A stretch of DNA of 44,620 bases, from NCBI GenBank assembly GCA_018365895.1, contig JAGZJD010000016.1, positions 1 to 44,620 of the forward strand, written 5' to 3'. The translations under genes were made by a program, and so were the position numbers. The notes under the pieces were generated by a model that ran no database searches, was not told the DNA's origin, and worked only from the letters and a program-made list of their open reading frames with translations. This document shows positions 32,166 through 40,923 of the stretch, in pieces. This DNA is from Lachnospiraceae bacterium. GTDB taxonomy: Bacteria > Bacillota_A > Clostridia > Lachnospirales > Lachnospiraceae. Within the stretch, counting starts at the first letter, position 1. Every line of letters begins with the position of its first letter.

Positions 32166-33899
32166 TTATATTTGCCGGATGCCGGAAATGTCAGAGTCAA
32201 TAACGAGAGAATAATTTGTATGATAAATAACAAATCCCGGCTTGGCGCTTTTTACTTTTTTGATATGCTTTTTTTGAATATAATCAATTTCGACTTTGTC
32301 ATTTCCACGATTTTTGGAATAAAATGCGGCCAGGCGACCGGCTTCTTCAAAAGTACGATCCGGAAGTTCTTCGTTATTGGCTTTTACAATGACATGAGAT
32401 CCGGGGCAGCCTTTTGCATGAAACCACCAATCATTTCCGGTAGCCACCTGGAACGTAAGTTCTTCATTCTGATAATTGTTTTTTCCTACAAAAATATCAT
32501 ATCCGTCAGAAGAGATATAGTGAAAAGGTTTGCTTGTAATCTTGACTTTCTTTTTGGAAAATTTTCGTTTCACATAGCCGGTTTCCATTAATTCTTCTTT
32601 GATCTGAATGAGATCGTCTTCTTCGAGCGCAATATCAAGGGCATTGCTGATAGATTCCAGATAAGTAATCTCATCCTGTGTTTCCTGGATCAGCGTGGAA
32701 AGCGCTTCAAAAGTACGTTTCTGTTTATTGTATTTTTCAAAATAGCGCTGTGCATTTTCCTGCGGTGTTTTTGCAGCATCCAGAGGAATGGTTACCATTT
32801 CATTTGTATAATAGTTGAGTGCTTCCAGTTTTTTGGAACCTTCCGGAAGATGATAACCGTAAGTATGGATCAATTCCCCATAGACTTTGAATTTGTCACG
32901 CCCCTCTGTGTCTTGCAGCTGCTTTGACTGGAGATCATATTTCTTGCGGTTGCGTTCAAGAGAAGTCTGTACAACATGACGCAGATCAGCGGATTTTTGG
33001 CGGATCCGGGTAAGTGTATTCTTCATGGAATAATAATCTTGAAGTAGTGCGGAAACGGAGTCATATGGAATTGTCTGAAGGTCAGCAAAATGTGTCAGCG
33101 GCAGAGAAGAAAACTCTTTCGGTTCTTTTCCGTCAGTATAAATACATGGTTTAAAAGCACCCTCTGTTACCTGATCAAAATAAATCCGGAATTGTTTATA
33201 CAAATGAAGCATTAGATCACTAGATAATTCGGAAGCAGGAATAGATGAATCCAGTCCGGAGAGGTAACAGATTTCCTCTGCAGCAACAGGGCTGATTCCG
33301 GTAAAACTGGTATAGATTGCTTTTGAGAGCGCCATCGGTTTACTGATGAGGTGCTCAGAGAATATTGCTTCTGAAACTGTCAGAGGGTCTGATTTTTCCA
33401 TCGTATCCGGGATAAAATAAGTGCGTCCGGGAAGCACTTCGCGAACAGAACTCATCTGAGAAGAAACGTGTTTAATACTGTCAATGATTCTTTGATTCAT
33501 ATCACAGAAAATGATATTGCTGTGTTTGCCCATGATTTCTACAATAAGATATTTGCGGCAAAGATCGCCCAGTTCATCCAGATGCTCGATTTCAATAGAA
33601 ATAATTCGCTCAAGTTTTGGCTGTGAGATTGAAATGATCCGACCATTACTGATATGTTTTCTTAGAAGCATACAGAAGTTCGGTGCGTTCATTGGGCTCG
33701 GCTTGTTATCTGCTGTCAAATAGATAAGCGGAAGAGAAGCGCTTGCAGAGATGAGAAGACGCTTTTGTCCGGCTGGAGTTTTAATTGTGAGTAACAATTC
33801 GTCGCTTTCGGGTTGTGCGATTTTATAAATACGGCCACCGTTTAATGATACATTTAATTCTTGAACAAGGTTTGCAACGGTAATTCCATCAAATGCCAT
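32166..33899 (-). CDS. rqcH: NFACT family protein (RqcH / fibronectin-binding-protein A-like)
   Basis: 577 residues. In Bacillus RqcH binds 50S subunits with stalled peptidyl-tRNA and adds C-terminal alanine tails for quality control; older annotations call it fibronectin-binding protein. MAFDGITVANLVQELN at the start is the family's NFACT-N signature, a central coiled-coil region lies about residues 290-430, and the NFACT-R domain (about 455-560) contains DGYDIFVGKNNYQNEEL and DWWFHAKGCPGSHVI. The length is normal. It has no signal peptide or anchor, which supports the cytosolic role. Confidence 0.94.
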   Translation of the reverse strand: MAFDGITVANLVQELNVSLNGGRIYKIAQPESDELLLTIKTPAGQKRLLISASASLPLIYLTADNKPSPMNAPNFCMLLRKHISNGRIISISQPKLERIISIEIEHLDELGDLCRKYLIVEIMGKHSNIIFCDMNQRIIDSIKHVSSQMSSVREVLPGRTYFIPDTMEKSDPLTVSEAIFSEHLISKPMALSKAIYTSFTGISPVAAEEICYLSGLDSSIPASELSSDLMLHLYKQFRIYFDQVTEGAFKPCIYTDGKEPKEFSSLPLTHFADLQTIPYDSVSALLQDYYSMKNTLTRIRQKSADLRHVVQTSLERNRKKYDLQSKQLQDTEGRDKFKVYGELIHTYGYHLPEGSKKLEALNYYTNEMVTIPLDAAKTPQENAQRYFEKYNKQKRTFEALSTLIQETQDEITYLESISNALDIALEEDDLIQIKEELMETGYVKRKFSKKKVKITSKPFHYISSDGYDIFVGKNNYQNEELTFQVATGNDWWFHAKGCPGSHVIVKANNEELPDRTFEEAGRLAAFYSKNRGNDKVEIDYIQKKHIKKVKSAKPGFVIYHTNYSLVIDSDISGIRQI

Positions 33900-34017
33900 A
33901 ATTATTCCTCTTTTCTTATTAGTTTGATGTTTCTATTGTGACGTATTTGTATTTGATTTTCAAGAGGAAATTCAGAAGAATCCAGGGGAAAAGAATGGAA
34001 TTCTTTTACTCGGTGTA

Positions 34018-34046
34018 TTTCAAAAATGACCTGGATATGGTAAGAT
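34018..34046 (+). promoter_or_regulatory. glyA promoter
   Basis: TTTCAA (34018-34023) and TAAGAT (34041-34046) with a 17-base spacer. Leader of about 37 bases, no riboswitch. Confidence 0.6.
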
Positions 34047-34089
34047 AAATATTATGATATGCTTAATTGACACAGAAGGAGGAACGGCG

Positions 34090-35337
34090 ATGAATTTAAT
34101 TACAGAAGTTATGAATTATGTGAAAGAACATGATCCGGAAGTAGGAGAAGCATTGTTTCAGGAAATGAAAAGAGAACGGAGAAATCTGGAACTGATTGCA
34201 TCAGAAAATATTGTGTCTCCGGCGGTTATGCTTGCGATGGGAACAGTTCCGACAAATAAATATGCGGAAGGTTACCCGGCAAAGCGTTATTACGGCGGTT
34301 GTGAAGAAATTGATGTACTTGAAGATCTGGCAATTGAAAGAGCAAAGAAGCTTTTTGGTGCAGAGCATGCATGTGTTCAGCCGCACAGCGGAGCAAATGC
34401 CAATCTGGCAGTGTATCAGGCATTTCTTAAGCCGGGAGATACGGTAATGGGATTGAATCTGGAGCATGGAGGACATCTGACACATGGTTCACCGGTCAAT
34501 GCATCAGGACTGCTGTATCATTTTGTACCGTACGGAGTGAATCGGGAAGGTGTACTTGATTATGAAGAGATTCGCAAGATTGCGAAAGAGTGTCAGCCGA
34601 AGATGATTGTTGCGGGAGCATCTGCCTATCCGAGAGAAATCCGGTTTGATTTGTTTGCTGAAATTGCAAAAGAAGTCGGAGCATATCTCTTTGTAGATAT
34701 GGCGCATATAGCAGGACTTGTAGCAGCCGGGCTGCATCAGAGTCCGGTTCCGTATGCAGATGTAGTTACGACTACAACTCATAAGACGCTGCGTGGACCA
34801 CGAGGCGGTATGATTTTATGCAAAGAACAATATGCGAAAGCAATTAATAAGGCAATCTTTCCGGGAACACAGGGAGGACCGCTGATGCATGTAATCGGTG
34901 CAAAGGCTGTTTGCTTTGGAGAAACATTGAAACCGGAATTTAAGGAATATCAGCAGCAGGTAGTAAAAAATGCAAAAGCATTAGCAGATGCACTGATGCA
35001 GGAAGGATTTGAGCTTGTCAGCGGTGGAACGGATAATCATTTGATGCTTGTAGATTTGAGAAATATGCATATTACAGGAAAAGAACTTCAGAACCGTTTG
35101 GATGAAGTATATATTACCGTCAATAAAAATGCAGTTCCGGATGATCCGGAGAGCCCGTTCGTGACAAGCGGTGTGAGAATCGGAACGCCTGCGATTACTA
35201 CGAGAGGGCTGAAAGAACAGGATATGCCGGAGATTGCACACTGTATCAAACTTGCAGCAACAGAATTTGAAACGAAGGCGGATGAAATTCGCGAACGTGT
35301 TGGACATATCTGTGAAAGATATCCGATTTATGAATAA
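34090..35337 (+). CDS. glyA: Serine hydroxymethyltransferase
   Basis: 415 residues. PLP enzyme interconverting serine and glycine with tetrahydrofolate, in the cytosol. [12 protein letters not shown] near residue 37, the PLP-lysine segment [16 protein letters not shown] near residues 222-237, and [12 protein letters not shown] near 98 are all SHMT signatures. ATG 34090 is chosen since GAAGGAGGAACG directly precedes it; an upstream ATG at 34054 lacks such a site. A peptidase gene follows 37 bases later. Confidence 0.97.
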   Translation: MNLITEVMNYVKEHDPEVGEALFQEMKRERRNLELIASENIVSPAVMLAMGTVPTNKYAEGYPAKRYYGGCEEIDVLEDLAIERAKKLFGAEHACVQPHSGANANLAVYQAFLKPGDTVMGLNLEHGGHLTHGSPVNASGLLYHFVPYGVNREGVLDYEEIRKIAKECQPKMIVAGASAYPREIRFDLFAEIAKEVGAYLFVDMAHIAGLVAAGLHQSPVPYADVVTTTTHKTLRGPRGGMILCKEQYAKAINKAIFPGTQGGPLMHVIGAKAVCFGETLKPEFKEYQQQVVKNAKALADALMQEGFELVSGGTDNHLMLVDLRNMHITGKELQNRLDEVYITVNKNAVPDDPESPFVTSGVRIGTPAITTRGLKEQDMPEIAHCIKLAATEFETKADEIRERVGHICERYPIYE

Positions 35338-35374
35338 ATGATGAAAAAATAATCAGGAGAAGGAAGACAATATC

Positions 35375-36400
35375 ATGAAGAATGAAAAATTTTTGACAGA
35401 CATTTTAAATCAGATTTCAGTAGGAGGTTTTCCGGAGAAGCTTCAGGAAGTACTTCAGAAAGAAATGGCTTCTTATGCGGATGAGATTCGTACAGATGCT
35501 ATTGGCGATACTGTTTGTGTTTTGAATCCGCAGGCAGAGAAGAAGATTCTTCTTGCGGCACATGCAGATGAGATTGGGCTTATGGTAACACATATTGCGG
35601 AAGATGGAATGCTTCATGTTTCAAGATATGGTGGAATTATTCCGCATACTTATCCGGGGCAGCGTGTACAGATTGAGACAGCAAACGGTGTTGTTTATGG
35701 TGTAGTACAGATTACAAGAGAACTGATGAAAAAACAAGATCTGTCAGCTTCTGATTTTCTTGTGGATATCGGCGCTTCTTGCAGAGAAGAGGCAGAGAAA
35801 CTGGTAGAGCCGGGAGACGGAGTTGTGTTTGATACCTGTATTAGAAAGCTTGCAGGCGGCAGATTTACAGCAAGAGCTCTGGATGACCGTCTTGGAGTCT
35901 TTATCATTATGGAAGCGCTGAAACGTGCAAAAGAAAGAGGATGCAGCTGCGGTGTGTATGCAGGAGCAACAGTCGGAGAAGAAACAACAAAAAATGGCGC
36001 CCGCTGGACAGCAGAACGTGTAAAACCGGATGCGGCTATTGTAGTAGATGTTACCTATACAAGTGATTATGCAGGTGTGCGCGAGGGGGATGCAGGACGT
36101 GTTGAGCTTGGAAAGGGACCGGTTCTCTGTATCAATCCTCTCATTGTAAAATCAATGAATGCCAAGATGAAAACATGTGCTGAAAAATCAGACATTGCTT
36201 ATCAGATTGAAACGGGATCCGGAATGACATGTACAGATGCTGACCAGATTCATTTCGCCAATGAAGGAATCCCGACAGTTCTTGTATCAATTCCACTTCG
36301 CTATATGCATTCGCCGGCAGAAGTGGCAGATGAGAAAGATGTGGAAGGCTGTATCGAACTGATTACAGAATTTCTTCTGGATACTTCAGCAGATTTATAA
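35375..36400 (+). CDS. M42 family metallopeptidase
   Basis: 341 residues. These TET-like cytosolic aminopeptidases hold two metal ions. Ligand motifs are AHADEIG near residue 68 (His, Asp), RALDDRLG near 170, VGEETTKNGA near 206 with catalytic and ligand Glu residues, VVDVTY near 228 and RYMHSP near 310. The ligands are intact. GGAGAAGGAAGAC before the ATG is the ribosome site. Membership in M42 also includes proteins once named cellulase M; there is no reason to expect glycosidase action. Confidence 0.93.
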   Translation: MKNEKFLTDILNQISVGGFPEKLQEVLQKEMASYADEIRTDAIGDTVCVLNPQAEKKILLAAHADEIGLMVTHIAEDGMLHVSRYGGIIPHTYPGQRVQIETANGVVYGVVQITRELMKKQDLSASDFLVDIGASCREEAEKLVEPGDGVVFDTCIRKLAGGRFTARALDDRLGVFIIMEALKRAKERGCSCGVYAGATVGEETTKNGARWTAERVKPDAAIVVDVTYTSDYAGVREGDAGRVELGKGPVLCINPLIVKSMNAKMKTCAEKSDIAYQIETGSGMTCTDADQIHFANEGIPTVLVSIPLRYMHSPAEVADEKDVEGCIELITEFLLDTSADL

Positions 36401-36419
36401 AATTCATAAGAGCAGGGAA

Positions 36420-36448
36420 TTGACGGCTATTTTAAAATGTTTTATAAT
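36420..36448 (+). promoter_or_regulatory. yicC-gmk-rpoZ operon promoter
   Basis: TTGACG (36420-36425) and TATAAT (36443-36448) with a 17-base spacer, a near-consensus sigma-A promoter starting near 36455. Confidence 0.8.
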
Positions 36449-36504
36449 AAAATTTAGTGCCAAATAGTCAAATACTGAATGAGGAAGTTAAAGAGGAAAT
36501 TTCA

Positions 36505-37383
36505 ATGATAAAAAGTATGACAGGCTTTGGAAGATTTGAAGTCTCTGAAGCACAACGCAAATTTACGGTAGAGATGAAAGGTGTAAACCATAGATATTTA
36601 GATATCAACATCCGTATGCCGAAGAAACTCAGTTTTTTTGAATCTGCAATCAGGACGCTGCTGAAGCAGTATGCACAGCGTGGAAAAGTTGATATTTTCA
36701 TTACATATGAAGATATGACAGAGACACAGGGCGTTTTGAAATATAATGAATCTCTTGCAGCAGAATATATGGAATGTTTTAAGATGATGGAAGAGACATT
36801 TGGATTAGAGAATGATATTCGTGTTTCTACGTTATCACGTTATCCGGAAGTGCTGACGATGGAAGAGCAAACAGAGAATGAAGAAGAACTCTGGAGTAGT
36901 CTTGAGAAGGCATTAAAGGGAGCATTTACACAGTTTGTCGAGACAAGAACAGCAGAAGGGGCACATCTGAAAGAAGATCTGCTTGGCAAGTTGGATGGAA
37001 TGTTGGAGAAGATTACATTGATTGAAGAGCGATCCCCACAGATTGTTTCTGAATATCGGGAAAAATTAGAGGAAAAAGTAAAAGAACTTCTGGAAGATAC
37101 TCAGATGGATGAGGGAAGGATTGCTGCGGAAGTAGTTATTTTTGCAGATAAGATCTGTACTGATGAAGAAGTAGTACGCCTTAAGAGCCATATTGCACAT
37201 ATGAAAGAAACATTGGAGAGTGATGAAGGAATTGGGCGAAAGCTTGATTTTATTGCTCAGGAGATGAATCGAGAGGCAAATACGATTCTGTCTAAAGCAA
37301 ATGATCTGGAAATTTCTAATATTGCCATTGATCTGAAGACAGAGATTGAAAAAGTCAGGGAACAGATTCAAAATATTGAATAA
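36505..37383 (+). CDS. YicC/YloC family endoribonuclease
   Basis: 292 residues, normal length. The family starts with IKSMTGFGRFE and the conserved VEMKGVNHRYLDINIRMPKKLSFFE; the C-terminus has DKICTDEEVVRLKSHIAHMKETL and the family-defining IGRKLDFIAQEMNREANTILSKAND. YicC proteins are RNases (E. coli YicC degrades RyhB with PNPase). ATG 36505 follows AAAGAGGAAAT; the frame also opens upstream at 36457 but without a ribosome site. gmk follows after 20 bases; the small DUF370/RemA gene often found between the two in Firmicutes is not there. Confidence 0.93.
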   Translation: MIKSMTGFGRFEVSEAQRKFTVEMKGVNHRYLDINIRMPKKLSFFESAIRTLLKQYAQRGKVDIFITYEDMTETQGVLKYNESLAAEYMECFKMMEETFGLENDIRVSTLSRYPEVLTMEEQTENEEELWSSLEKALKGAFTQFVETRTAEGAHLKEDLLGKLDGMLEKITLIEERSPQIVSEYREKLEEKVKELLEDTQMDEGRIAAEVVIFADKICTDEEVVRLKSHIAHMKETLESDEGIGRKLDFIAQEMNREANTILSKANDLEISNIAIDLKTEIEKVREQIQNIE

Positions 37384-37403
37384 AGAGTTTGGAAGGTGAA
37401 CAG

Positions 37404-38042
37404 ATGAAAACACAGGGAATCTTAATCGTTGTATCCGGTTTTTCGGGCGCAGGGAAAGGAACACTGATGAAAGCGTTGATGAACCGCTATAGTGAGCGTT
37501 ATGCGCTATCGGTATCTGCCACAACAAGAAGTCCGCGGGAAGGCGAGAAAAATGGCGTGGAATATTTTTTCCGCACAAAAGAAGAATTTGAAAAAATGAT
37601 TGCGAAAGATGAGCTGATAGAGTATGCTAAGTACGTGGATAACTACTATGGCACACCGAAGGCGTATGTGGAAGAACAGTTATCTGCCGGAAAAGATGTG
37701 ATTCTGGAAATTGAAATTCAGGGCGCACTTAAGATTAAGGAGAAGTTTCCTGACACATTACTCCTCTTTGTGACACCGCCGGACGCTGATACACTAAAAG
37801 AAAGGTTGATCGGCAGAGGAACAGAGACGATGGACGTCATTGAAGCGAGAATGAAACGTGCAGCAGAGGAAGCGCAGTTCATGGATCAATATGATCACCT
37901 CGTAATTAATGACAAGTTGGAGATTTGTGTGGAAGAGATGCATCAGATTATTCAGAGTGAGCATCGCAGGACATTCCGAAATCAGAATTTTATAGAACAG
38001 ATTAAAACAGAGCTTCAGGAAGCTCAAACGAAAGGAGAATAA
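37404..38042 (+). CDS. gmk: Guanylate kinase
   Basis: 212 residues. It phosphorylates GMP/dGMP. P-loop GFSGAGKGT at residues 12-20, GMP-binding SVSATTRSPREGEKNGVEYFF near residues 36-56, and the lid RLIGRGTET near 135-143. ATG 37404 follows GGAAGGTGAAC; an upstream TTG at 37389 overlaps that ribosome site and is not used. It precedes rpoZ by 3 bases, the common Firmicute pairing. Confidence 0.97.
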   Translation: MKTQGILIVVSGFSGAGKGTLMKALMNRYSERYALSVSATTRSPREGEKNGVEYFFRTKEEFEKMIAKDELIEYAKYVDNYYGTPKAYVEEQLSAGKDVILEIEIQGALKIKEKFPDTLLLFVTPPDADTLKERLIGRGTETMDVIEARMKRAAEEAQFMDQYDHLVINDKLEICVEEMHQIIQSEHRRTFRNQNFIEQIKTELQEAQTKGE

Positions 38043-38045
38043 TTT

Positions 38046-38291
38046 ATGTTACATCCATCTTATACAGATTTGATGAGAGTAGTAAATCAGGACGTGGAAG
38101 AAGGTGCAACAAAGATTGTTAACAGCCGTTATTCCATTGTACTTGCCACTGCAAAACGCGCAAGACAGATTATTGCAGGAGCAGAACCGCTTGTTCCGGT
38201 AAAAGACAAGGATAAACCGCTTTCTATTGCAATCAGTGAATTGAACAATGGAAAGATTAAGATTATTGCAGAAAACTCAGAAGAAGAGTAG
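38046..38291 (+). CDS. rpoZ: RNA polymerase omega subunit
   Basis: 81 residues. MLHPSYTDLMRVVN and SRYSIVLATAKRARQI near residues 27-42 define omega, which assists assembly of the beta-prime subunit. The C-terminal tail KPLSIAISELNNGKIKII matches clostridial omega proteins. AAAGGAG is 7 bases upstream, across the gmk stop. Confidence 0.95.
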   Translation: MLHPSYTDLMRVVNQDVEEGATKIVNSRYSIVLATAKRARQIIAGAEPLVPVKDKDKPLSIAISELNNGKIKIIAENSEEE

Positions 38292-38296
38292 CATAA

Positions 38297-38334
38297 AAAG
38301 GCAGATGCCGGATCCGGTATCTGCCTTCTAAAAA
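38297..38334. terminator. Hairpin between rpoZ and rimO
   Basis: AAGGCAGAT-gCCGG-at-CCGGt-ATCTGCCTT (38299-38327) is a strong stem, but no T-run follows on the plus strand, where it is CTAAAAATA. On the minus strand it would end in TTTTTATG. It is probably a weak plus-strand terminator or processing site, limiting but not stopping read-through to rimO. Confidence 0.5.
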
Positions 38335-38360
38335 TATAGGAAGACAGGAGAAACAGATTG

Positions 38361-39686
38361 ATGAATTTATTGTTTATTTCTCTCGGATGTGATAAGAATC
38401 TGGTAGATACAGAAGTGATGCTTGGAATGTTGGCAAAACATGGATATCAGATGGTTGATGATGAGGCCAGTGCAGACATTATTGTAATCAACACATGCTG
38501 TTTTATCCATGATGCAAAAGAAGAGAGTATCAACACCATTCTTGAGATGGCTGAATGGAAGAAAAGCGGTAAACTGAAAGCGCTTGTAGTTACAGGATGT
38601 TTGGCGGAACGTTATCGCCAGGAAATCATGGATGAGATTCCGGAAGTAGATGCAGTGCTTGGGACAACTTCTTATGATAAGATTCTAGAAGCAATTGCAG
38701 CTGCGCTTCATGGAGAACACAAGCTGATCGTTAACGACGTGAATGCACTTCCTCTTGTAGATGAAAAGCGGATTGTGACAACCGGTGGTCATTATGCTTA
38801 CATGAAGATTGCAGAAGGTTGTGATAAGCACTGTACTTACTGTATTATTCCCAAAATACGTGGAAATTATCGCAGTGTTCCAATGGAGCGCCTTGTAAAA
38901 GAGGCAGAATATCTGGCAGAACAGGGCGTAAAAGAATTGATTCTGGTGGCACAGGAAACAACAGTATACGGTAAAGATATTTACGGTGAGAAATCTCTTC
39001 CAAAGCTTTTGCAGGCACTTTGTAAAGTCAGCGGACTTCGTTGGATCCGGATTCTTTATTGTTATCCGGAAGAAATTACAGAGGAATTGATCCAGGTTAT
39101 GAAAGAAGAGCCAAAGATTTGTCATTATATTGACCTTCCGATCCAGCACGCCAGCGATGCAATTTTAAAGCGGATGGGACGGCGTACCTCAAAAGCGCAG
39201 TTAATTGAGACGGTGGAACATTTACGGGAAGAAATTCCGGATATTTGCATCCGAACGACACTGATTACAGGATTTCCTGGAGAAACCGAGGAACAGCACG
39301 AAGAAGTCATGGATTTTGTCGATCAGATGGAATTTGATCGACTTGGTGTATTTACTTATTCACCGGAAGAAGATACTCCGGCAGCAGAATTTGAACATCA
39401 GATTCCCGAAGAGATTAAGGAAGATCGTCAGGCAGAACTTATGGAGCTTCAGCAAGATATTGCTTTTGAGCTTGCAGAAAACATGATCGGGCAGACGGTG
39501 CTTGTGATGATTGAGGGCAAGGTGGCAGATGAGAACGCCTATGTAGGAAGGACTTACAAGGATGCGCCGAATGTTGACGGTTTGATTTTTATTATGACAG
39601 ATGAAGAACTTGTTTCCGGAGATTTTGCAATGGTAAAAGTGACCGGAGCACAGGAATACGATTTGATAGGAGAGTTATTATCATGA
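38361..39686 (+). CDS. rimO: Ribosomal protein S12 methylthiotransferase RimO
   Basis: 441 residues. A radical SAM methylthiotransferase acting on an aspartate of S12. The N-terminal MTTase domain starts LLFISLGCDKNLVDTEVMLG, the radical SAM cluster is C154, C158, C161 in CDKHCTYC, and the C-terminal TRAM domain runs from about 375. The opening LGCDKNLVD separates RimO from the tRNA enzyme MiaB. ATG 38361 follows GACAGGAGAAACAG; the preceding TTG is less likely. The end overlaps pgsA by 4 bases. Confidence 0.96.
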   Translation: MNLLFISLGCDKNLVDTEVMLGMLAKHGYQMVDDEASADIIVINTCCFIHDAKEESINTILEMAEWKKSGKLKALVVTGCLAERYRQEIMDEIPEVDAVLGTTSYDKILEAIAAALHGEHKLIVNDVNALPLVDEKRIVTTGGHYAYMKIAEGCDKHCTYCIIPKIRGNYRSVPMERLVKEAEYLAEQGVKELILVAQETTVYGKDIYGEKSLPKLLQALCKVSGLRWIRILYCYPEEITEELIQVMKEEPKICHYIDLPIQHASDAILKRMGRRTSKAQLIETVEHLREEIPDICIRTTLITGFPGETEEQHEEVMDFVDQMEFDRLGVFTYSPEEDTPAAEFEHQIPEEIKEDRQAELMELQQDIAFELAENMIGQTVLVMIEGKVADENAYVGRTYKDAPNVDGLIFIMTDEELVSGDFAMVKVTGAQEYDLIGELLS

Positions 39687-40225
39687 ATTTACCAAATAAA
39701 TTAACGGTACTGCGTGTGCTGATGATTCCGTTTTTCGTAGTATTTATGCTGACGGATCTGGGCGGCGCTTCCGGAAAGTGGATTGCCCTTGCAATTTTTA
39801 TCATAGCTAGCTTGACAGATCTTTTGGATGGGAAAATCGCAAGAAAATACAATCTTGTAACAAATTTCGGAAAATTTATGGATCCGCTGGCAGATAAACT
39901 TCTTGTTTCTGCTGCAATGATCTGTCTCATAGAGAACGGAAAACTGGCGGCATGGATTGTAATTATTATTATCAGCCGTGAATTTATTATTAGCGGATTC
40001 CGTCTTGTTGCATCAGATAATGGAATTGTTATTGCTGCAAGTTACTGGGGCAAATTCAAAACAACATTCCAAATGTTAATGATTGTCGTATTGATTATGG
40101 ATCTTGGCGGTATTTTTGATACAATCGGAACAGTTCTGATTTGGGTATCATTGGCGCTGACGATCATCTCACTTGTAGATTATATTGCAAAGAATAAAGA
40201 AGTCCTTACAAGAGGCGGTATGTAA
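39683..40225 (+). CDS. pgsA: CDP-diacylglycerol-glycerol-3-phosphate 3-phosphatidyltransferase
   Basis: 180 residues with four or five membrane helices. Makes phosphatidylglycerol phosphate. NLPNKLTVLRVLMIPFFV at the start and DLLDGKIARKYNLVTNFGKFMDPLADK near residues 45-70 give the CDP-alcohol transferase catalytic motif. The rimO-pgsA-cinA order is common in Firmicutes, which makes this the housekeeping PgsA, as opposed to the paralogue at 22124-22690. The ATGA overlap with rimO suggests coupling. Confidence 0.95.
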   Translation: MNLPNKLTVLRVLMIPFFVVFMLTDLGGASGKWIALAIFIIASLTDLLDGKIARKYNLVTNFGKFMDPLADKLLVSAAMICLIENGKLAAWIVIIIISREFIISGFRLVASDNGIVIAASYWGKFKTTFQMLMIVVLIMDLGGIFDTIGTVLIWVSLALTIISLVDYIAKNKEVLTRGGM

Positions 40226-40237
40226 AAAATAATGGAA

Positions 40238-40281
40238 AGTCCTGTCAGGGTAGAGCAAAGTTCCCTTGGCAGGATTTTTTT
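40238..40281 (+). terminator. Rho-independent terminator after pgsA
   Basis: TCCTGTC-AGGG (40240-40250) pairs with CCCTTGGCAGGA (40263-40274, one bulge), followed by seven T (40275-40281). Confidence 0.85.
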
Positions 40282-40389
40282 GATAGAGAAATATGAAAAA
40301 AGTGTGTAATTAGCCATTCGTGATGAAAAACGTGTTATAATATTAACTAATACAGATATTTGGGGAAAATGAAAACAGGAGAGGAATAG

Positions 40390-40923
40390 ATGAAAAAAGC
40401 AATAGAAGAGAGTGTAATAGAAGTATTAAGAGAAAGAAAGTGGAAAGTTACTACGGCAGAATCTTGTACAGGCGGTCTCTTGGCAGGACGTCTTCTGAAT
40501 GTTTCCGGCGCGTCTGAAGTGTATGAAGAAGGACATATTACTTATTCTAATGCAGCGAAAGAGAAAATCTTAGGAGTGGCTCATGAAACGCTGGAGAAAT
40601 TTGGAGCGGTCAGCAGCCAGACAGCAGAAGAGATGGCGCGGGGAGCGGCAACAATAGCGAATGCGAATGCTGCGCTTGTAACGACAGGAATTGCCGGACC
40701 GACAGGAGGAACAAAGGAAAAACCGGTAGGACTGGTGTATATCGGATGTTGTTTAAATAACAGGATTCGTGTGGAAGAATGTCATTTTCATGGAACACGG
40801 GAAGAAATACGAAAAGCTTCCGTAGAACGGGCGATTGAAATTCTCAGGGAAGAGCTGGAGGATACACGGTCTGTTCAAGAAACAGTATGTGACAGCAGAA
40901 TGGAGGAAAAGAATGCAGATTAG
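40390..40923 (+). CDS. CinA-type nicotinamide-nucleotide amidase (C-terminal domain only)
   Basis: 177 residues comprising only the PncC domain of CinA. It should remove the amide of nicotinamide mononucleotide. TTAESCTGGLLAGRL near residues 20-34, YSNAAKEKILGV near 55, and TTGIAGPTGGTKEKPVGLVYIG near 98-119 define it. The N-terminal COG1058 domain of full CinA is absent. A TATAAT (40336-40341) lies upstream, -35 not seen; AGGAGAGGAATAG precedes the ATG. The expected next gene in many clostridia, recA, is not here. It overlaps the next gene by 11 bases. Confidence 0.9.
   Translation: MKKAIEESVIEVLRERKWKVTTAESCTGGLLAGRLLNVSGASEVYEEGHITYSNAAKEKILGVAHETLEKFGAVSSQTAEEMARGAATIANANAALVTTGIAGPTGGTKEKPVGLVYIGCCLNNRIRVEECHFHGTREEIRKASVERAIEILREELEDTRSVQETVCDSRMEEKNAD

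Noticed and set aside
33995..34048. A 17-codon open frame with an AGGGG ribosome site upstream of glyA
   Set aside because: It overlaps the predicted glyA promoter (34018-34046), so it would not be in the glyA transcript, and it has no similarity I recognise.
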